A stretch of DNA of 46,855 nt from Roseburia sp. (GTDB taxonomy: Bacteria > Bacillota > Clostridia > Lachnospirales > Lachnospiraceae). The first letter of the stretch is position 1. Each line of letters begins with the position of its first letter. The notes beneath the pieces are model-generated. The model did no database searches. It saw nothing but the letters and a program-made list of their open reading frames with translations, and was not told where the DNA came from. The stretch spans positions 1-46,855 of the forward strand of contig JAMPFC010000014.1 in the NCBI GenBank assembly GCA_023664685.1, written 5' to 3'. A program made the translations under genes and the position numbers. Shown here piece by piece: positions 32,548 through 42,346 of this stretch.

Positions 32548-32904
32548 TTACTTCTTATGATTAACCTCATCGATCCGTTTTGACATAGATACTCCGTATT
32601 CAATGGAATTGTCAAGTATAAAAGTAAGTTCCGGCGTATTTCTGAGATTCATGCGTCTGGCAAGCTGGACTCTGGCAAAGGAGGCGCTCTTTTTCAACCC
32701 CTCCATCGTCTTTTGCTTCTCCTCCTCGCTGCCAAACACACTCACAAATACTTTTGCATACTTTAGATCCGGCGTCACCTCGACCCCCATGACTGAGGTC
32801 ATCGGATGCACTCTTGGATCCTTTATTTCTTCCCGTATGATCTGGCTCATCTCTCTTTGGACTTCGCTGTTGATACGGACATTTTTTACACTATTTTTTT
32901 TCAT
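32548..32904 (-). CDS. rbfA: 30S ribosome-binding factor A
   Basis: 118 aa. KH-like fold with RINSEVQREMSQIIREEIKDPRV, VTPDLKYAKVFVSVFG and RVQLARRMNLRNTPELTFILDNSIEYG, all family hallmarks. It helps 16S rRNA 5'-end maturation and late 30S assembly. ATG 32904 is used because GGAGGAGATC precedes it; an in-frame TTG upstream is rejected. It begins 22 bases after infB. Confidence 0.96.
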   Translation of the reverse strand: MKKNSVKNVRINSEVQREMSQIIREEIKDPRVHPMTSVMGVEVTPDLKYAKVFVSVFGSEEEKQKTMEGLKKSASFARVQLARRMNLRNTPELTFILDNSIEYGVSMSKRIDEVNHKK

Positions 32905-32925
32905 GATCTCCTCCAACGATGCATA

Positions 32926-35541
32926 TTAGCGGGGTACTTCCACCATTACATAGCATTCTACGCGGTCTTCCTCCATGATATCATTGAAGCCCTCAAAGAC
33001 AAGTCCGCACTCATACCCGGCCGCCACATCTTTTACATCATCCTTAAATCTCTTAAGGGAAGCAAGCTCACCTTCAAAAATCTGCTCCTCGCCGCGGAAG
33101 ATCCGGCACTTACAGCCGCGCTCTACCTTACCGTCAAGCACATAAGAACCGGCGATCGTACCGACACCGGATGCCTTGAACGTCTGGCGGACTTCCACAT
33201 GTCCGATCACCTTTTCCTCGTAGATTGGCTCGAGCATTCCCTTCAGGGCGTTTTCAATATCCTCGATCGCATCATAAATGACACGGTATAGACGCACATC
33301 GACATTTTCGCGGTCTGCGATCTCTTTGGCGGTGTTGTCCGGACGTATATTAAATCCGATGATGATCGCATTCGAAGCGCTCGCAAGAGACACATCCGAT
33401 TCGTTGATCGCACCGACTCCTCCGTGGATGATGCGCACTGCCACCTCTTCGTTTCCAAGCTTGAGAAGGCTCTGTTTTACAGCCTCCACCGAACCCTGTA
33501 CATCCGCCTTGATGATCAGGTTCAAGTCTTTTACATTTCCGGCTTGGATCTGGTTAAACAGTCCGTCGAGGGAAAGCTTCTTCGCCTTCGTCTCCTCCAG
33601 AAGTTTATCCTTGCTCTGGTCGATATAAGCCTGTGAAATCTGTTTTGCCTCTTTATCGCTCTCTGTCGCGATAAAGATTTCTCCGGCGTCCGGCGCACCG
33701 TTTAATCCAAGTATTTCTACAGGAGTAGAAGGCCCTGCTGTCTTCACCCGCTCTCCGTTGTGATCGATCATGGCACGTACTTTTCCGTGTGCGCTTCCGA
33801 CTGCCACATGGTCGCTGATGCGGAGTACCCCTTTCTGGACAAGCACCGTAGCCACCGGCCCTCTGCCTTTATCAAGCCTTGCCTCGATCACGATTCCTCT
33901 CGCCTTGCGGTCTGGATTTGCTTTCAGTTCCAGAACTTCTGATGTGAGGACGATCATCTCAAGAAGCTGCTCGATTCCCTCTTTGGTATGGGCGGATACC
34001 GGTACAAATACCGTACTTCCTCCCCAGTCCTCCGGAATCAACTCGTACTCGGCAAGCTCCTGTTTTACCCGTTCGATATTGGCTCCTGCCTTATCGATCT
34101 TATTGATCGCAACAATGATCTCGACACCGGCTGCTTTGGCATGGTTGATCGCTTCCACGGTCTGAGGCATCACACCATCATCCGCAGCGACGACAAGGAT
34201 TGCGATATCCGTCGACTGCGCGCCGCGCATACGCATCGAAGTAAATGCCTCATGTCCCGGCGTATCCAAAAATGTAATCTTTTCGCCATTGATCTCTACT
34301 ACATACGCTCCGATGTGCTGCGTGATCCCGCCCGCCTCGTGCGACGTCACATTTGCCTCACGGATCGCATCAAGAAGGGAAGTTTTTCCGTGGTCGACAT
34401 GACCCATGACACAGACAACCGGCGGACGTTTTTTCATCTTCTCTGCCGGCTCTTCTTCTTCTTTCAGAAGCTCTGCCACCATGTCGATCTTTTCTTCCAG
34501 TTCTGCGATGATATCAAATTCAAGGGCGATCTCCTCTGCCTCCTCAAAGGTGATATCCTGATTCAGTGATACGACCTGCCCCTGCAAAAACAGCTTCTTT
34601 ACAAGCGCAGACGCCGGCATCTTCATCTTATCTGCCAGTTCGCGGATCGTAAGGCTCTCCGGTATCGTAATCTGCTTGATCGTCTCCTCCGGCTCCTTCT
34701 TAACCGGCTCCGGCTTAATAAAGGCACCCTTTCTGTTCGGGTCTTTTTTACTCCGGATCCTGCTCATTTCCTCTTTACTGGACTTTTTATATGTTCCCTT
34801 TTCAGAAGCTTTTTTATTTCTCTTTCTGGAACTTTTCTGCTCCTGACGGATTCCGTCAAATCCGCTCTGTGCCTTCTCAAAACGCTCAAAAACACGCTCG
34901 CCGCCTCTTCCGTTTCTGCGGTCTCCGCCATTTGAATTTCGGCGGTCGTTGTTTCCGTAGCCTCTGCGCTCGCCGCCATTCTGATTCCGGCGGTCATTGT
35001 TTCCGTTTGCATGATTTCTGCGCTCGCCGCCATTTTGGTTCCTTCGGTCATTGTTCCCATTCCCGTTTGCGTGATTTCTTCGCTCTCCGCCATTCTGATT
35101 CCTGCGGTCGTTATTTCCGTTTCCGCCTGCGGTGCTTTTTCTCTCTCCGCTGTTTTGTGGTTTTCTGCCTGAACCCGCCGGTGCGCTCTTTTTATTCTCT
35201 CCTCTGTTATCTGTAGCCTTTTTCGGAGTTTCCTCTTTTACAGAAGCTTTCTCCTTTTTCTCCTTCTTTTCTTCTGCCGCCGGTTTTGCTTCCTCTGAAA
35301 CTTTCTTATCCGGCTTTGGCTCCTTTTTCTCCTCCGGTTTTTCTGCCTTCTTCGCAGGCTGTGCCGCTTTATTATTAAACGTCTTCAACAAAAATGCGAT
35401 TGCATCATCTTCAATATTGCTGTTGGCGCCTTTTACATCAAAACCGTTGTCATTTAAAAGCTTAACAAGATCTCCACTCTTGATTTCTTTGTTTGTTGAC
35501 TGTAAACTTCTTGCTATTTCAAATATTTTCATTTTCGCCAT
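32926..35541 (-). CDS. infB: Translation initiation factor IF-2
   Basis: 871 aa. The N-terminal IF2_N domain ([20 protein letters not shown]) is followed by a Lys/Glu/Ala-rich region, then a low-complexity part (about 130-230) of repeated [13 protein letters not shown] units. The second IF2_N domain ([21 protein letters not shown]) precedes the GTPase domain ([28 protein letters not shown]). Domains II-IV end with ...YVMVEVPR. It brings initiator tRNA to the 30S subunit. GGAGGAAATGTAGT precedes ATG 35541, immediately after the ylxQ stop. Confidence 0.97.
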   Translation of the reverse strand: MAKMKIFEIARSLQSTNKEIKSGDLVKLLNDNGFDVKGANSNIEDDAIAFLLKTFNNKAAQPAKKAEKPEEKKEPKPDKKVSEEAKPAAEEKKEKKEKASVKEETPKKATDNRGENKKSAPAGSGRKPQNSGERKSTAGGNGNNDRRNQNGGERRNHANGNGNNDRRNQNGGERRNHANGNNDRRNQNGGERRGYGNNDRRNSNGGDRRNGRGGERVFERFEKAQSGFDGIRQEQKSSRKRNKKASEKGTYKKSSKEEMSRIRSKKDPNRKGAFIKPEPVKKEPEETIKQITIPESLTIRELADKMKMPASALVKKLFLQGQVVSLNQDITFEEAEEIALEFDIIAELEEKIDMVAELLKEEEEPAEKMKKRPPVVCVMGHVDHGKTSLLDAIREANVTSHEAGGITQHIGAYVVEINGEKITFLDTPGHEAFTSMRMRGAQSTDIAILVVAADDGVMPQTVEAINHAKAAGVEIIVAINKIDKAGANIERVKQELAEYELIPEDWGGSTVFVPVSAHTKEGIEQLLEMIVLTSEVLELKANPDRKARGIVIEARLDKGRGPVATVLVQKGVLRISDHVAVGSAHGKVRAMIDHNGERVKTAGPSTPVEILGLNGAPDAGEIFIATESDKEAKQISQAYIDQSKDKLLEETKAKKLSLDGLFNQIQAGNVKDLNLIIKADVQGSVEAVKQSLLKLGNEEVAVRIIHGGVGAINESDVSLASASNAIIIGFNIRPDNTAKEIADRENVDVRLYRVIYDAIEDIENALKGMLEPIYEEKVIGHVEVRQTFKASGVGTIAGSYVLDGKVERGCKCRIFRGEEQIFEGELASLKRFKDDVKDVAAGYECGLVFEGFNDIMEEDRVECYVMVEVPR

Positions 35542-35542
35542 A

Positions 35543-35860
35543 CTACATTTCCTCCAAATCTAAATTTTTACTTATCGATGATGCAAAGCCCGGATCAAGA
35601 ACAGCAAGCGAGGCCCGGAATCCTTTTCCGATCGCATTCCCAAGTGTATCTTTATCACCAAACACCGCAACCGGCACTTTATAATAGCTGCATGAATCCA
35701 AAAACTTCTTTTTTGTGTTCCCGGAAGCATCTCCCGCTATGATGACAAGCTTTGCTTTTCCTGAGCGTATCGCCTGTTCCGTGAGAAACTCTCCGCTTGC
35801 CACATTTCCTGATTTCATCGCCAATCCAAGTGTTCCAAGCATCTTTTTTTGCTGAATCAT
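35543..35860 (-). CDS. ylxQ: L7Ae/L30e-like ribosomal protein YlxQ
   Basis: 105 aa. L7Ae/L30e/S12e/Gadd45 fold: [43 protein letters not shown]. It binds kink-turn RNA in relatives. The start overlaps the ylxR stop by four bases (ATGA). Usual operon position between ylxR and infB. Confidence 0.94.
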   Translation of the reverse strand: MIQQKKMLGTLGLAMKSGNVASGEFLTEQAIRSGKAKLVIIAGDASGNTKKKFLDSCSYYKVPVAVFGDKDTLGNAIGKGFRASLAVLDPGFASSISKNLDLEEM

Positions 35861-36135
35861 TCACTCAACTGCCTTTCTAATTCATCATAAATCTCATCCG
35901 TCACATTCATTTTAAATGCCCTGCCAAGTCCATTATTTTTTCTCGCCTTTTCCAAACACTCCGGACTATCACAAAGATAAGCTCCTCTTCCGCTCTTTTT
36001 GCCGGTTCGGTCTACACAGATGACCGTCCTGTCGTTTTCCTCGTCCGTCGTCTTTACGATCCGGATCAGATGTTTTTTTTCTTTATTCTCCCTGCATCCT
36101 ACGCATTGCCGCATCGGGATCTTTCTGCTCTTCAA
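35857..36135 (-). CDS. rnpM: YlxR (DUF448) RNA-binding protein, RNase P modulator RnpM
   Basis: 92 aa. Family signature RKIPMRQCVGCRENKEKKHLIRIV and GRGAYLCDSPECLEKARKNNGLGRAF. Start is placed at TTG 36135, six bases after AGGAG that overlaps the nusA end; this gives the standard family N-terminus (KSRKIPMRQC). A further upstream TTG would lengthen it by seven residues. The protein is known to bind the RNase P RNA in Bacillus. Confidence 0.92.
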   Translation of the reverse strand: MKSRKIPMRQCVGCRENKEKKHLIRIVKTTDEENDRTVICVDRTGKKSGRGAYLCDSPECLEKARKNNGLGRAFKMNVTDEIYDELERQLSE

Positions 36136-36139
36136 ACGA

Positions 36140-37216
36140 TCACTCCTGTCCTTCAAGACTCTGCGTCTCGCTCTTGATATCGATCTTATATCCGGTCAGT
36201 CTCGCCGCAAGCCTTGCATTCTGTCCTTCTTTTCCGATCGCAAGGGACAGCTGGTAGTCCGGTACGACAACCAAAGCTGTCTTTTCCTCCACATCTACCG
36301 TGACAGATAATACGCGGGAAGGACTGAGCGCATGCTCAATAAAGACTGCCGGATTTTCATTCCATTCTACAATATCGATCTTCTCTCCCCTGAGTTCCTC
36401 TACAACCGTGTTTACACGGACGCCATTTACCCCGACACAGGCTCCGACCGGATCGACGTCCGGGTTTGAGCTGTATACTGCGATCTTGGAACGGGAACCG
36501 GGTTCTCTGGACACATTTTTGATCTCGACCACGCCGCTCTGTATCTCTGCCACCTCGGATTCAAACAAGCGTTTTACAAGTTCCGGATGTGTCCGGCTGA
36601 TCGTGATCCTCGGCCCTCTCGTCGTATCCCTTACTTCTGTCACATATACTTTGATCTTTTCATGAGACCGGAAATGCTCTGTCCGCACCTGCTCTGCCTC
36701 TGTCAGCACGGTGTCGATCTTGCCGAGGTTTACGGTATAATTGCCATTGGCATACCGCTGTACCGTGCCGGTGATGATGTCTCTTTCTTTTGTATAATAC
36801 TGGTCAAAGAGTACTTTTCTCTCTTCCTCCCTGATCTTCTGGACAACAACCTGTTTTGCCTTCTGTGCAGAAATACGACCGAAGTTTTTCGGTGTAACTT
36901 CCACGCTCACGACAGCCCCCGGCTCGGTGATGTCATACTTTGCCTCCGCTTCTGTGAGGGAAATCTGCAGCATCGCATCCTCTACTTCCTCCACGACTTC
37001 TTTATCCTGATATACATGAAATTCCCCGGTCTTGTCATCCAGTGTCACCCTGACGTTATCCGACTTTCCAAACTGGTCTTTGCACGCTGCAAGAAGTGAG
37101 TTCTGAATCGCATCAATAAGAATTTCCTTACTGATATCTTTTTCTTCCTCGATCGCCTCCAATGCCTCGATCAACTCCGGATTTCCATTTGTTACTTTGT
37201 TATTTTTCGCTTTCAT
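36140..37216 (-). CDS. nusA: Transcription termination/antitermination factor NusA
   Basis: 358 aa. N-terminal RNA polymerase-binding domain (LIEALEAIEEEKDISKEILIDAI), S1 domain (DIITGTVQRYANGNYTVNLG), KH1 (VGACVGVNGVRVNTVVEEL) and KH2 (LAIGKEGQNARLAARLTGYKIDI). It ends right after KH2 and lacks the acidic C-terminal repeats of proteobacterial NusA, as usual in Firmicutes. ATG 37216 follows GGAGGAAAAA; a TTG upstream is rejected. Follows rimP by 51 bases. Confidence 0.97.
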   Translation of the reverse strand: MKAKNNKVTNGNPELIEALEAIEEEKDISKEILIDAIQNSLLAACKDQFGKSDNVRVTLDDKTGEFHVYQDKEVVEEVEDAMLQISLTEAEAKYDITEPGAVVSVEVTPKNFGRISAQKAKQVVVQKIREEERKVLFDQYYTKERDIITGTVQRYANGNYTVNLGKIDTVLTEAEQVRTEHFRSHEKIKVYVTEVRDTTRGPRITISRTHPELVKRLFESEVAEIQSGVVEIKNVSREPGSRSKIAVYSSNPDVDPVGACVGVNGVRVNTVVEELRGEKIDIVEWNENPAVFIEHALSPSRVLSVTVDVEEKTALVVVPDYQLSLAIGKEGQNARLAARLTGYKIDIKSETQSLEGQE

Positions 37217-37267
37217 TTTTTCCTCCAATCTGCCGCAAACCGGCTCTGTCTTGTTTTCATCTATTGA

Positions 37268-37789
37268 TTAAAATTCGATCCATCTGCGAATGAGTGCAAT
37301 ATTTTTTATCTCAAGCTCCAACGCACCGTCCTCGTCTTCCCCAAAGGAAAGAAGGATTTTCCCGCCAGAGACGGAATCCTCTGCGGGAGCGTTATATTCT
37401 TTCAAAATACCGACAAACTCCTTATCCGAATATGTCTTTCCGTCCTGCTCCCATGTCATGGGGGCAAATAATTTTACTTCGACGTCATTTCCGAGATTTC
37501 TTATGTAATCTTTTGGCTTTTTAAAAGGCCTCGACAGCCCCGGGGAACTGACCTCGAGGATATACGACTCCTCGATAAAATCCTCTTCATCCATCCGGTC
37601 GCTGAGCGCACGGTTCACTAACGTAAGATCATCGATCGTGATCCCGCCCTCTTTGTCAATATACGCTCTTAAATGCCAGCTTCCTGCTTCCTTTACAAAC
37701 TCAACATCCACCAGTTCAAACTGATTCTCCTCAAGAATCGGAAGGATCAGCTGTTCTGTCCGCTTTTCATACTCCTGATGTTTTCCCAA
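37268..37789 (-). CDS. rimP: Ribosome maturation factor RimP
   Basis: 173 aa from TTG 37789, which has GAGGG seven bases upstream; the ATG at 37885 lies in a leader hairpin and is rejected. Family motifs: LILPILEENQFELVDVEFVKEAGSWHLRAYIDKEGGITIDDL, EEDFIEESYILEVSSPGLSRPFK, and the C-terminal SH3-like barrel. Needed for 30S maturation. First gene of the operon, with its own promoter at 37907-37935. Confidence 0.95.
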   Translation of the reverse strand: MGKHQEYEKRTEQLILPILEENQFELVDVEFVKEAGSWHLRAYIDKEGGITIDDLTLVNRALSDRMDEEDFIEESYILEVSSPGLSRPFKKPKDYIRNLGNDVEVKLFAPMTWEQDGKTYSDKEFVGILKEYNAPAEDSVSGGKILLSFGEDEDGALELEIKNIALIRRWIEF

Positions 37790-37860
37790 ATAACAGCCCT
37801 CTTTTCCTATTTCACTATCACGCAAACTACGAGCATCACGCTTTGCCTTCGCGCAAAAAC

Positions 37861-37886
37861 AATGAGTGGACTTTCGTCCACTCATT
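37861..37886 (-). terminator. GAAA-loop hairpin in the rimP leader
   Basis: AATGAGTGGAC 37861-37871 pairs with its exact complement 37876-37886. On the minus strand the loop reads GAAA and the stem is followed by GTTTTT, the form of an intrinsic terminator. It lies downstream of the predicted rimP promoter, so it could be an attenuator, or a stop for read-through from the ABC exporter gene. Confidence 0.6.
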
Positions 37887-37906
37887 TATCCATCAACAAC
37901 TATTTA

Positions 37907-37942
37907 AGAATAACACAATTTCTGTTAAAAAGCAAGCTTTTT
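37907..37942 (-). promoter_or_regulatory. rimP operon promoter overlapping a small terminator of the ABC gene
   Basis: Minus strand TTGCTT (37935-37930) and TATTCT (37912-37907) are 17 bp apart. The -35 lies in a hairpin AAAAAGC 37927-37933 / GCTTTTT 37936-37942 that follows the ABC exporter stop codon and could terminate it. Confidence 0.5.
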
Positions 37943-37977
37943 CAAAAAGTTTCCAAAAAAAGTTTTACAGCAGCATG

Positions 37978-39726
37978 TTACGCATCCCCGGACAGGGTAT
38001 ATAAATGGTAATACACCCCTCGTTTTTGCATCAGTTCGCTGTGGCTTCCCTCCTCGGCGATCCCCTCATCCGTCAGGACAAGGATGCGCCCGGCATTCCG
38101 GATCGTGGAAAGCCTGTGGGCGATGACAAATGTCGTCCGGTTCTTCGCCAATTTTTCCAAGGATTCCTGAACCACCCGCTCGCTCTCATTGTCAAGTGCG
38201 GACGTCGCCTCATCAAAAATAAGGATCGGCGGGTTTTTCAAAAATACGCGGGCGATCGAAAGGCGCTGCTTCTGCCCGCCGGAAAGCTTGACTCCCCTCT
38301 GCCCGATATTTGTCTCATACCCCTCCGGCAGATTCATGATAAATTCGTGGGCATTGGCGCTTTTTGCCGCCTCGATGATCTCTTCCCGCCCGGCGTCCGG
38401 TTTTCCATAACGGATATTGTCAATGACCGTCCCGGCAAAAAGATACACGTCCTGCTGCACCACACCGATATTTTTCCGGAGGCTCTTTAATGAGTACTCT
38501 CGGATGTCGACGTCGTCCACATAAACTGTCCCAAACGTGACCTCGTAAAATCTCGGGATCAGGCTGCAAAGCGTTGTCTTTCCCGCACCGGAGGAGCCGA
38601 CAAGCGCCACATATTCTCCCGCCCCCACCGAAAGGCTCACATGGCTCAGTACCTTTTCCTGATCCTCCTCATAACGGAAGCCGACGTCGTCGAACCGCAC
38701 ATTTCCTTTTATATCCTTCGCTTCGACCGGATGCGCTGCCTCTTTGATCTCCGGCTCGACAGCAAGGATTTCCCGAAATCTCTCATAACCGGAAATACCG
38801 TTTTGGAACTGCTCGGTAAAATTGATGAGTTTTTGCACCGGCTCGGTAAAGTTATTTATATAAAGAAGGAATGCGATCAGATCCGGGGCGTCTAACGTCC
38901 CCTGCGTCAAAAATACAGCTCCCACTACGATCACAAATACAGTGATCATCGTAATAAAAGCGGTCAGTCCGGCGTGATACTGGCCCATGTAAAAATAACT
39001 GTTTTTCTTGCTGTCGAGAAATCCCTGATTTCCCACCATGAATTTTTCTTTTTCCGTCTCTTCATTGGCAAATGACTTTACGACGCGGATCCCCGACAGG
39101 TTATCCTCGATACTGGCATTGATCTCCGCCACCTTCTCGCGGTTTCTCTTAAAGGCGCGTTTCATTTTCTTATTCAGCAGATACGCATACACAAACATGA
39201 CCGGAATGAGGACAAAGGCAGCGATGGCAAGCCGTCCGTTTACCCAGATGAGGATGCCGAGCGTCCCAAGAAACTTGATCAAAGAAATCACAACATCCTC
39301 CGGCCCATGATGCAAAAGCTCCGTGATCTCAAACAGGTCATTGGTGATGCGGGACATGAGCTGCCCCACTTTCTGATTATCGTAGAACGAAAAGGAAAGC
39401 TTCTGGTAGTGTTCAAAGATTTCCTTGCGCATATTGTATTCAATCTTCGCGCCCATGACGTGTCCATAATTTCCCGTAAAATAATTACTAAAGCACTGGA
39501 TGCCCACAAGAGCGACCATGACCACTCCCAATTTTAGGATCGTCCCCATGATCTCCCCAGATGGCATGTATACGACCGTTCCGGTTATGTAACGCACGAT
39601 CAGGGGAATGACGAGCGTAGCCGCCGCCCCGAGAAACGCAAAAAACATATCCGCTGCAAAAATCCCCTTAAACGGTTTATAATAACTCAAAAATTCATTC
39701 CATTTAAAATATTTTTTCTCGTCCAT
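37978..39726 (-). CDS. ABC exporter, fused permease and ATPase
   Basis: 582 aa from ATG 39726 (MDEKKYFKWNEFLSYYKP), preceded by GGAGGGAAAGC. The type IV exporter membrane domain has six helices in about 1-310 (coupling region SFSFYDNQKVGQLMSRITND). The nucleotide-binding domain has Walker A GSSGAGKTTL, signature LSGGQKQR, Walker B ILIFDEATSALD and switch His in IAHRLST. As half-transporter it should work as a dimer exporting lipid or drug. It has its own promoter and is downstream of, but separate from, the ABC-2 genes. Confidence 0.94.
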   Translation of the reverse strand: MDEKKYFKWNEFLSYYKPFKGIFAADMFFAFLGAAATLVIPLIVRYITGTVVYMPSGEIMGTILKLGVVMVALVGIQCFSNYFTGNYGHVMGAKIEYNMRKEIFEHYQKLSFSFYDNQKVGQLMSRITNDLFEITELLHHGPEDVVISLIKFLGTLGILIWVNGRLAIAAFVLIPVMFVYAYLLNKKMKRAFKRNREKVAEINASIEDNLSGIRVVKSFANEETEKEKFMVGNQGFLDSKKNSYFYMGQYHAGLTAFITMITVFVIVVGAVFLTQGTLDAPDLIAFLLYINNFTEPVQKLINFTEQFQNGISGYERFREILAVEPEIKEAAHPVEAKDIKGNVRFDDVGFRYEEDQEKVLSHVSLSVGAGEYVALVGSSGAGKTTLCSLIPRFYEVTFGTVYVDDVDIREYSLKSLRKNIGVVQQDVYLFAGTVIDNIRYGKPDAGREEIIEAAKSANAHEFIMNLPEGYETNIGQRGVKLSGGQKQRLSIARVFLKNPPILIFDEATSALDNESERVVQESLEKLAKNRTTFVIAHRLSTIRNAGRILVLTDEGIAEEGSHSELMQKRGVYYHLYTLSGDA

Positions 39727-39769
39727 GCTTTCCCTCCATTTAGCCAGCGACGCCGACCATACAATGCTT

Positions 39770-39798
39770 ATCATAGCATTGACCGTCATAAATTGCAA
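39770..39798 (-). promoter_or_regulatory. Promoter of the ABC exporter with dyad over the -10
   Basis: Minus strand TTGCAA (39798-39793) and TATGAT (39775-39770) are 17 bp apart. CAATGCT 39762-39768 and AGCATTG 39775-39781 form an inverted repeat around the -10, a possible operator. Confidence 0.55.
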
Positions 39799-39805
39799 GC
39801 GGCGC

Positions 39806-39860
39806 GGATCACGAATACGGAAATTCATTTTCAACACAGGGATTTCCGTGATCACGATCC
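39806..39860. repeat. Hairpin overlapping the ABC-2 permease stop codon
   Basis: ACGGAAAT 39817-39824 pairs with ATTTCCGT 39842-39849, and GGATC 39806-39810 with GATCC 39856-39860. The arm sequence CACGGAAAT recalls the ends of the palindromes at 23.5 and 26.7 kb, but it is short and may be a coincidence or a decayed copy. No U-tract. Confidence 0.45.
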
Positions 39861-40646
39861 ACTCGATTTATAATGCCGGACACCAAACCGCCAGAACCCA
39901 TAACACGGAAGGAGAAACAACACCGCTGCAAGCGGCAGGAACATATACAGTTGGTTTTCGGTTCGCCCAAGTACATACAAAAGCGGATAATACTGCACAA
40001 GCGCATATGGTACTACAAATGTAGTAAACAAAAGCATCTTTTTTCCATATACGCCGGCCGGATATTTCCCATATTCAACAGCCCCATTTGTAAACACATT
40101 TATTACCTCTAACCCCTCCAGTGTAAAAAAACAGAGCGCTGCATATATGAAAAAAATCCCTGTAAACAAAGTGATTCCGCCAAGCAGCATAAAAACAACC
40201 GTCACGATCCTTGCCGGCGACCATCGGATTTCCCCGAGCGTGACCCCATAAACAAACATCACAACCGCCTGCGATAATCTGCCGATACGGGTCAGTTCAA
40301 ACTTGCTTCCAAGCACTTGAAGAATCTCTCCTCTCGGCCTTACTAACACCCGGTCAAATTCCCCTTTTCTTACCATTCCGGAAAAAGAATCAAACCCCCG
40401 GGCATACATTTCAGCGATAGAAAATTCCAAAAGTACCATCGAAAAGCAAAATACGATCTCACGATAAGAAAATCCTTTTACCTCCGGGAAACGCTGAAAC
40501 ATAAAATAAACACCGAGAAACGTGCCAAATGACACAAGAAACTGTCCCATCGCAGCAAAAAAGAACGACGCCTTATACTGCATCATGCTCCGGATGTTGA
40601 TTGATACGTAAGATAAATAAAGATGCAGTCCCTTCCAAATTTTCAT
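39852..40646 (-). CDS. ABC-2 type permease (COG3694-like)
   Basis: 264 aa from ATG 40646, preceded by GGGAGG. About six hydrophobic segments (e.g. FFAAMGQFLVSFGTFLGVYFMF, FMLLGGITLFTGIFFIYAALCFF, LAAVLFLLPCYGFWRFGV). Contains the family motif GEFDRVLVRPRGEILQVLGS. It is the second permease of a transporter with the two preceding genes; substrate unknown. It starts two bases after the upstream permease. Confidence 0.87.
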   Translation of the reverse strand: MKIWKGLHLYLSYVSINIRSMMQYKASFFFAAMGQFLVSFGTFLGVYFMFQRFPEVKGFSYREIVFCFSMVLLEFSIAEMYARGFDSFSGMVRKGEFDRVLVRPRGEILQVLGSKFELTRIGRLSQAVVMFVYGVTLGEIRWSPARIVTVVFMLLGGITLFTGIFFIYAALCFFTLEGLEVINVFTNGAVEYGKYPAGVYGKKMLLFTTFVVPYALVQYYPLLYVLGRTENQLYMFLPLAAVLFLLPCYGFWRFGVRHYKSSGS

Positions 40647-40648
40647 AA

Positions 40649-41449
40649 TCAGCCTCCCTGAACAATGGCTTTCCGTTCCGCTAACCGGCACAAGCCCTTA
40701 CCACCTGCGATCAGTATCACAAGCCAGATCACCTGTAACAAAACCGCCCTTTTGATCTCTTCTCCGGACATACTGCCGCCATAAATACGAAGCGGTACAT
40801 TCTGCATTGACGCAAAGGGCAGTATTTCCAAAACCCGGCGGATGCCCGGCGGAAAAAAGGGAATCGGAATGAGCGCCCCGGAAAGAAGCTCCACGCCAGA
40901 GGTGATCAGTATCCTAAGCCCCTCCGGTGAAATCGTAAAAAAGGCGAGCGCATACACCAACATGCAAAAGGCAACTACCACCATCAGACCAAGAAATAAT
41001 GTGATGAAAAACAAAATAAGATCTGTGCCGGATGGTTTACCGATCCCATACGATTCCGGAAGAAATACCGCAAGGATAAGAATTGGAAAACAGCGCAGTA
41101 CTGCCCTTGCGATCCGATTCGCAACACTCCGGGAAAACCACATATTATAAATATGGATCGGCCGGCACAGCTCATAGGCGATATTTCCATCGATGATCGC
41201 CTGAAAAATGTCATTTTCCATCATCCAGACCACAAAAAATGCTAAAAATGCCTGCTGCAGCCAGACATAGGATACCGTAGCTGACAGGCTCATCGGAAAC
41301 TTCTCCGGCGCAGTCTCATAAAAGGCATGGAACGTCAAAATCTCCAGAAATCCCCACGCAAACTGCGTGGCAACCCCTGCCAGTGCCGCCACCCGGTACT
41401 GCAGACCCATTGTAAAGTGCAGCCGGAAAAATGCCAGATATTTTTTCAT
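40649..41449 (-). CDS. ABC-2 type permease (COG4587-like)
   Basis: 266 aa. Hydrophobic segments at about 17-36, 62-77, 112-130, 140-168, 175-198 and 235-250, with the cytosolic element MENDIFQAIIDGNIAYELCRPIHIYN characteristic of this permease pair. It pairs with the downstream permease and the upstream ATPase. GGGGGAAT lies upstream of ATG 41449. Confidence 0.88.
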   Translation of the reverse strand: MKKYLAFFRLHFTMGLQYRVAALAGVATQFAWGFLEILTFHAFYETAPEKFPMSLSATVSYVWLQQAFLAFFVVWMMENDIFQAIIDGNIAYELCRPIHIYNMWFSRSVANRIARAVLRCFPILILAVFLPESYGIGKPSGTDLILFFITLFLGLMVVVAFCMLVYALAFFTISPEGLRILITSGVELLSGALIPIPFFPPGIRRVLEILPFASMQNVPLRIYGGSMSGEEIKRAVLLQVIWLVILIAGGKGLCRLAERKAIVQGG

Positions 41450-41461
41450 CTCCCATTCCCC

Positions 41462-42250
41462 CTAAATCTCGTAAGTACGGTATAATTCAGCAACCGTCTC
41501 ATCAATCGTGCGGTCTCCCTTTTTGATATCCTCCAATGTTCCATCCAAGAGAACTTCCCCTTTTCCGATCAGTATGATCCGCTTTGTCAGTGCCTCGATA
41601 TCCTGCATGTCATGCGTCGTGAGAATAACGGTCGTGCCATGCTCTTCGTTCTGCCTGCGTATAAAATCGCGCACTGCCAGTTTGGATACCGCATCAAGGC
41701 CGATCGTCGGCTCGTCAAGAAAAAGAATTTTGGGATTATGCAAAAGAGAAGCGGCAATCTCACATCGCATTCGCTGTCCCAATGACAACTGTCTCGCCGG
41801 AGAACGCAAAAGTTCCTTGAGGTCGAGCAGTTCTGTTAATTCGTGTAAATTTGACCGATAGGCCGAATCCGGAATCGAATAGATTTCCTTCAAAAGTTCA
41901 AAGGAATCTGTGACCGGAACATCCCACCAGAGCTGAGAACGCTGTCCAAACACCACGCCGATCTCTTTTACATGGTGTATCCTGTCCTTCCACGGAACCC
42001 GCCCGTCTACCCGGCATATCCCGCTGTCTGGCGTCAATATTCCACTAAGAATTTTAATCGTTGAACTTTTTCCTGCTCCGTTCGGGCCAATATATCCGAC
42101 CATCTCCCCATCCTGTATCGTAAAGGATACATGGTTCAGGGCGCGGATTTCTTCGTATTCCCTGCGGAACAAAGCTTTGCAGGCTTCCCGAAAGCCCGCA
42201 TTCCGTTTTGCGATCTTGTACGTTTTGCATACATTTTCCATCGTTATCAT
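41462..42250 (-). CDS. ABC-2 type transporter ATPase (COG4586-like)
   Basis: 262 aa from ATG 42250, eight bases after GGAGG. The much longer open frame to 42466 runs across a tRNA gene and is rejected. Motifs: Walker A GPNGAGKSS, Q-loop FGQRSQLWWDVPV, signature LSLGQRMR, Walker B ILFLDEPTIGLD and switch LTTHD. The FGQRSQLWW signature is typical of ATPases serving the two-permease COG3694/COG4587 exporters, some of which export drugs such as viologens. Substrate not determined. Confidence 0.92.
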   Translation of the reverse strand: MITMENVCKTYKIAKRNAGFREACKALFRREYEEIRALNHVSFTIQDGEMVGYIGPNGAGKSSTIKILSGILTPDSGICRVDGRVPWKDRIHHVKEIGVVFGQRSQLWWDVPVTDSFELLKEIYSIPDSAYRSNLHELTELLDLKELLRSPARQLSLGQRMRCEIAASLLHNPKILFLDEPTIGLDAVSKLAVRDFIRRQNEEHGTTVILTTHDMQDIEALTKRIILIGKGEVLLDGTLEDIKKGDRTIDETVAELYRTYEI

Positions 42251-42346
42251 GTCTACTTCCTCCTTGGTAGTTATACATTGCGACATCGCCATCACATCAT
42301 ATCTTGCCAAGCCGGTCTGGTTTTCCTTGGATTTTGCCAATGAAAT

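Noticed and set aside
34850-35140. Regular repeats suggesting a CRISPR array
   Set aside because: Repeats are in frame inside infB and lack unique spacers; they encode the Arg/Gly/Asn linker.
37790-37885. N-terminal extension of RimP starting at ATG 37885
   Set aside because: It lies in a perfect terminator-like hairpin and adds residues not seen in the family; TTG 37789 has a proper ribosome binding site.
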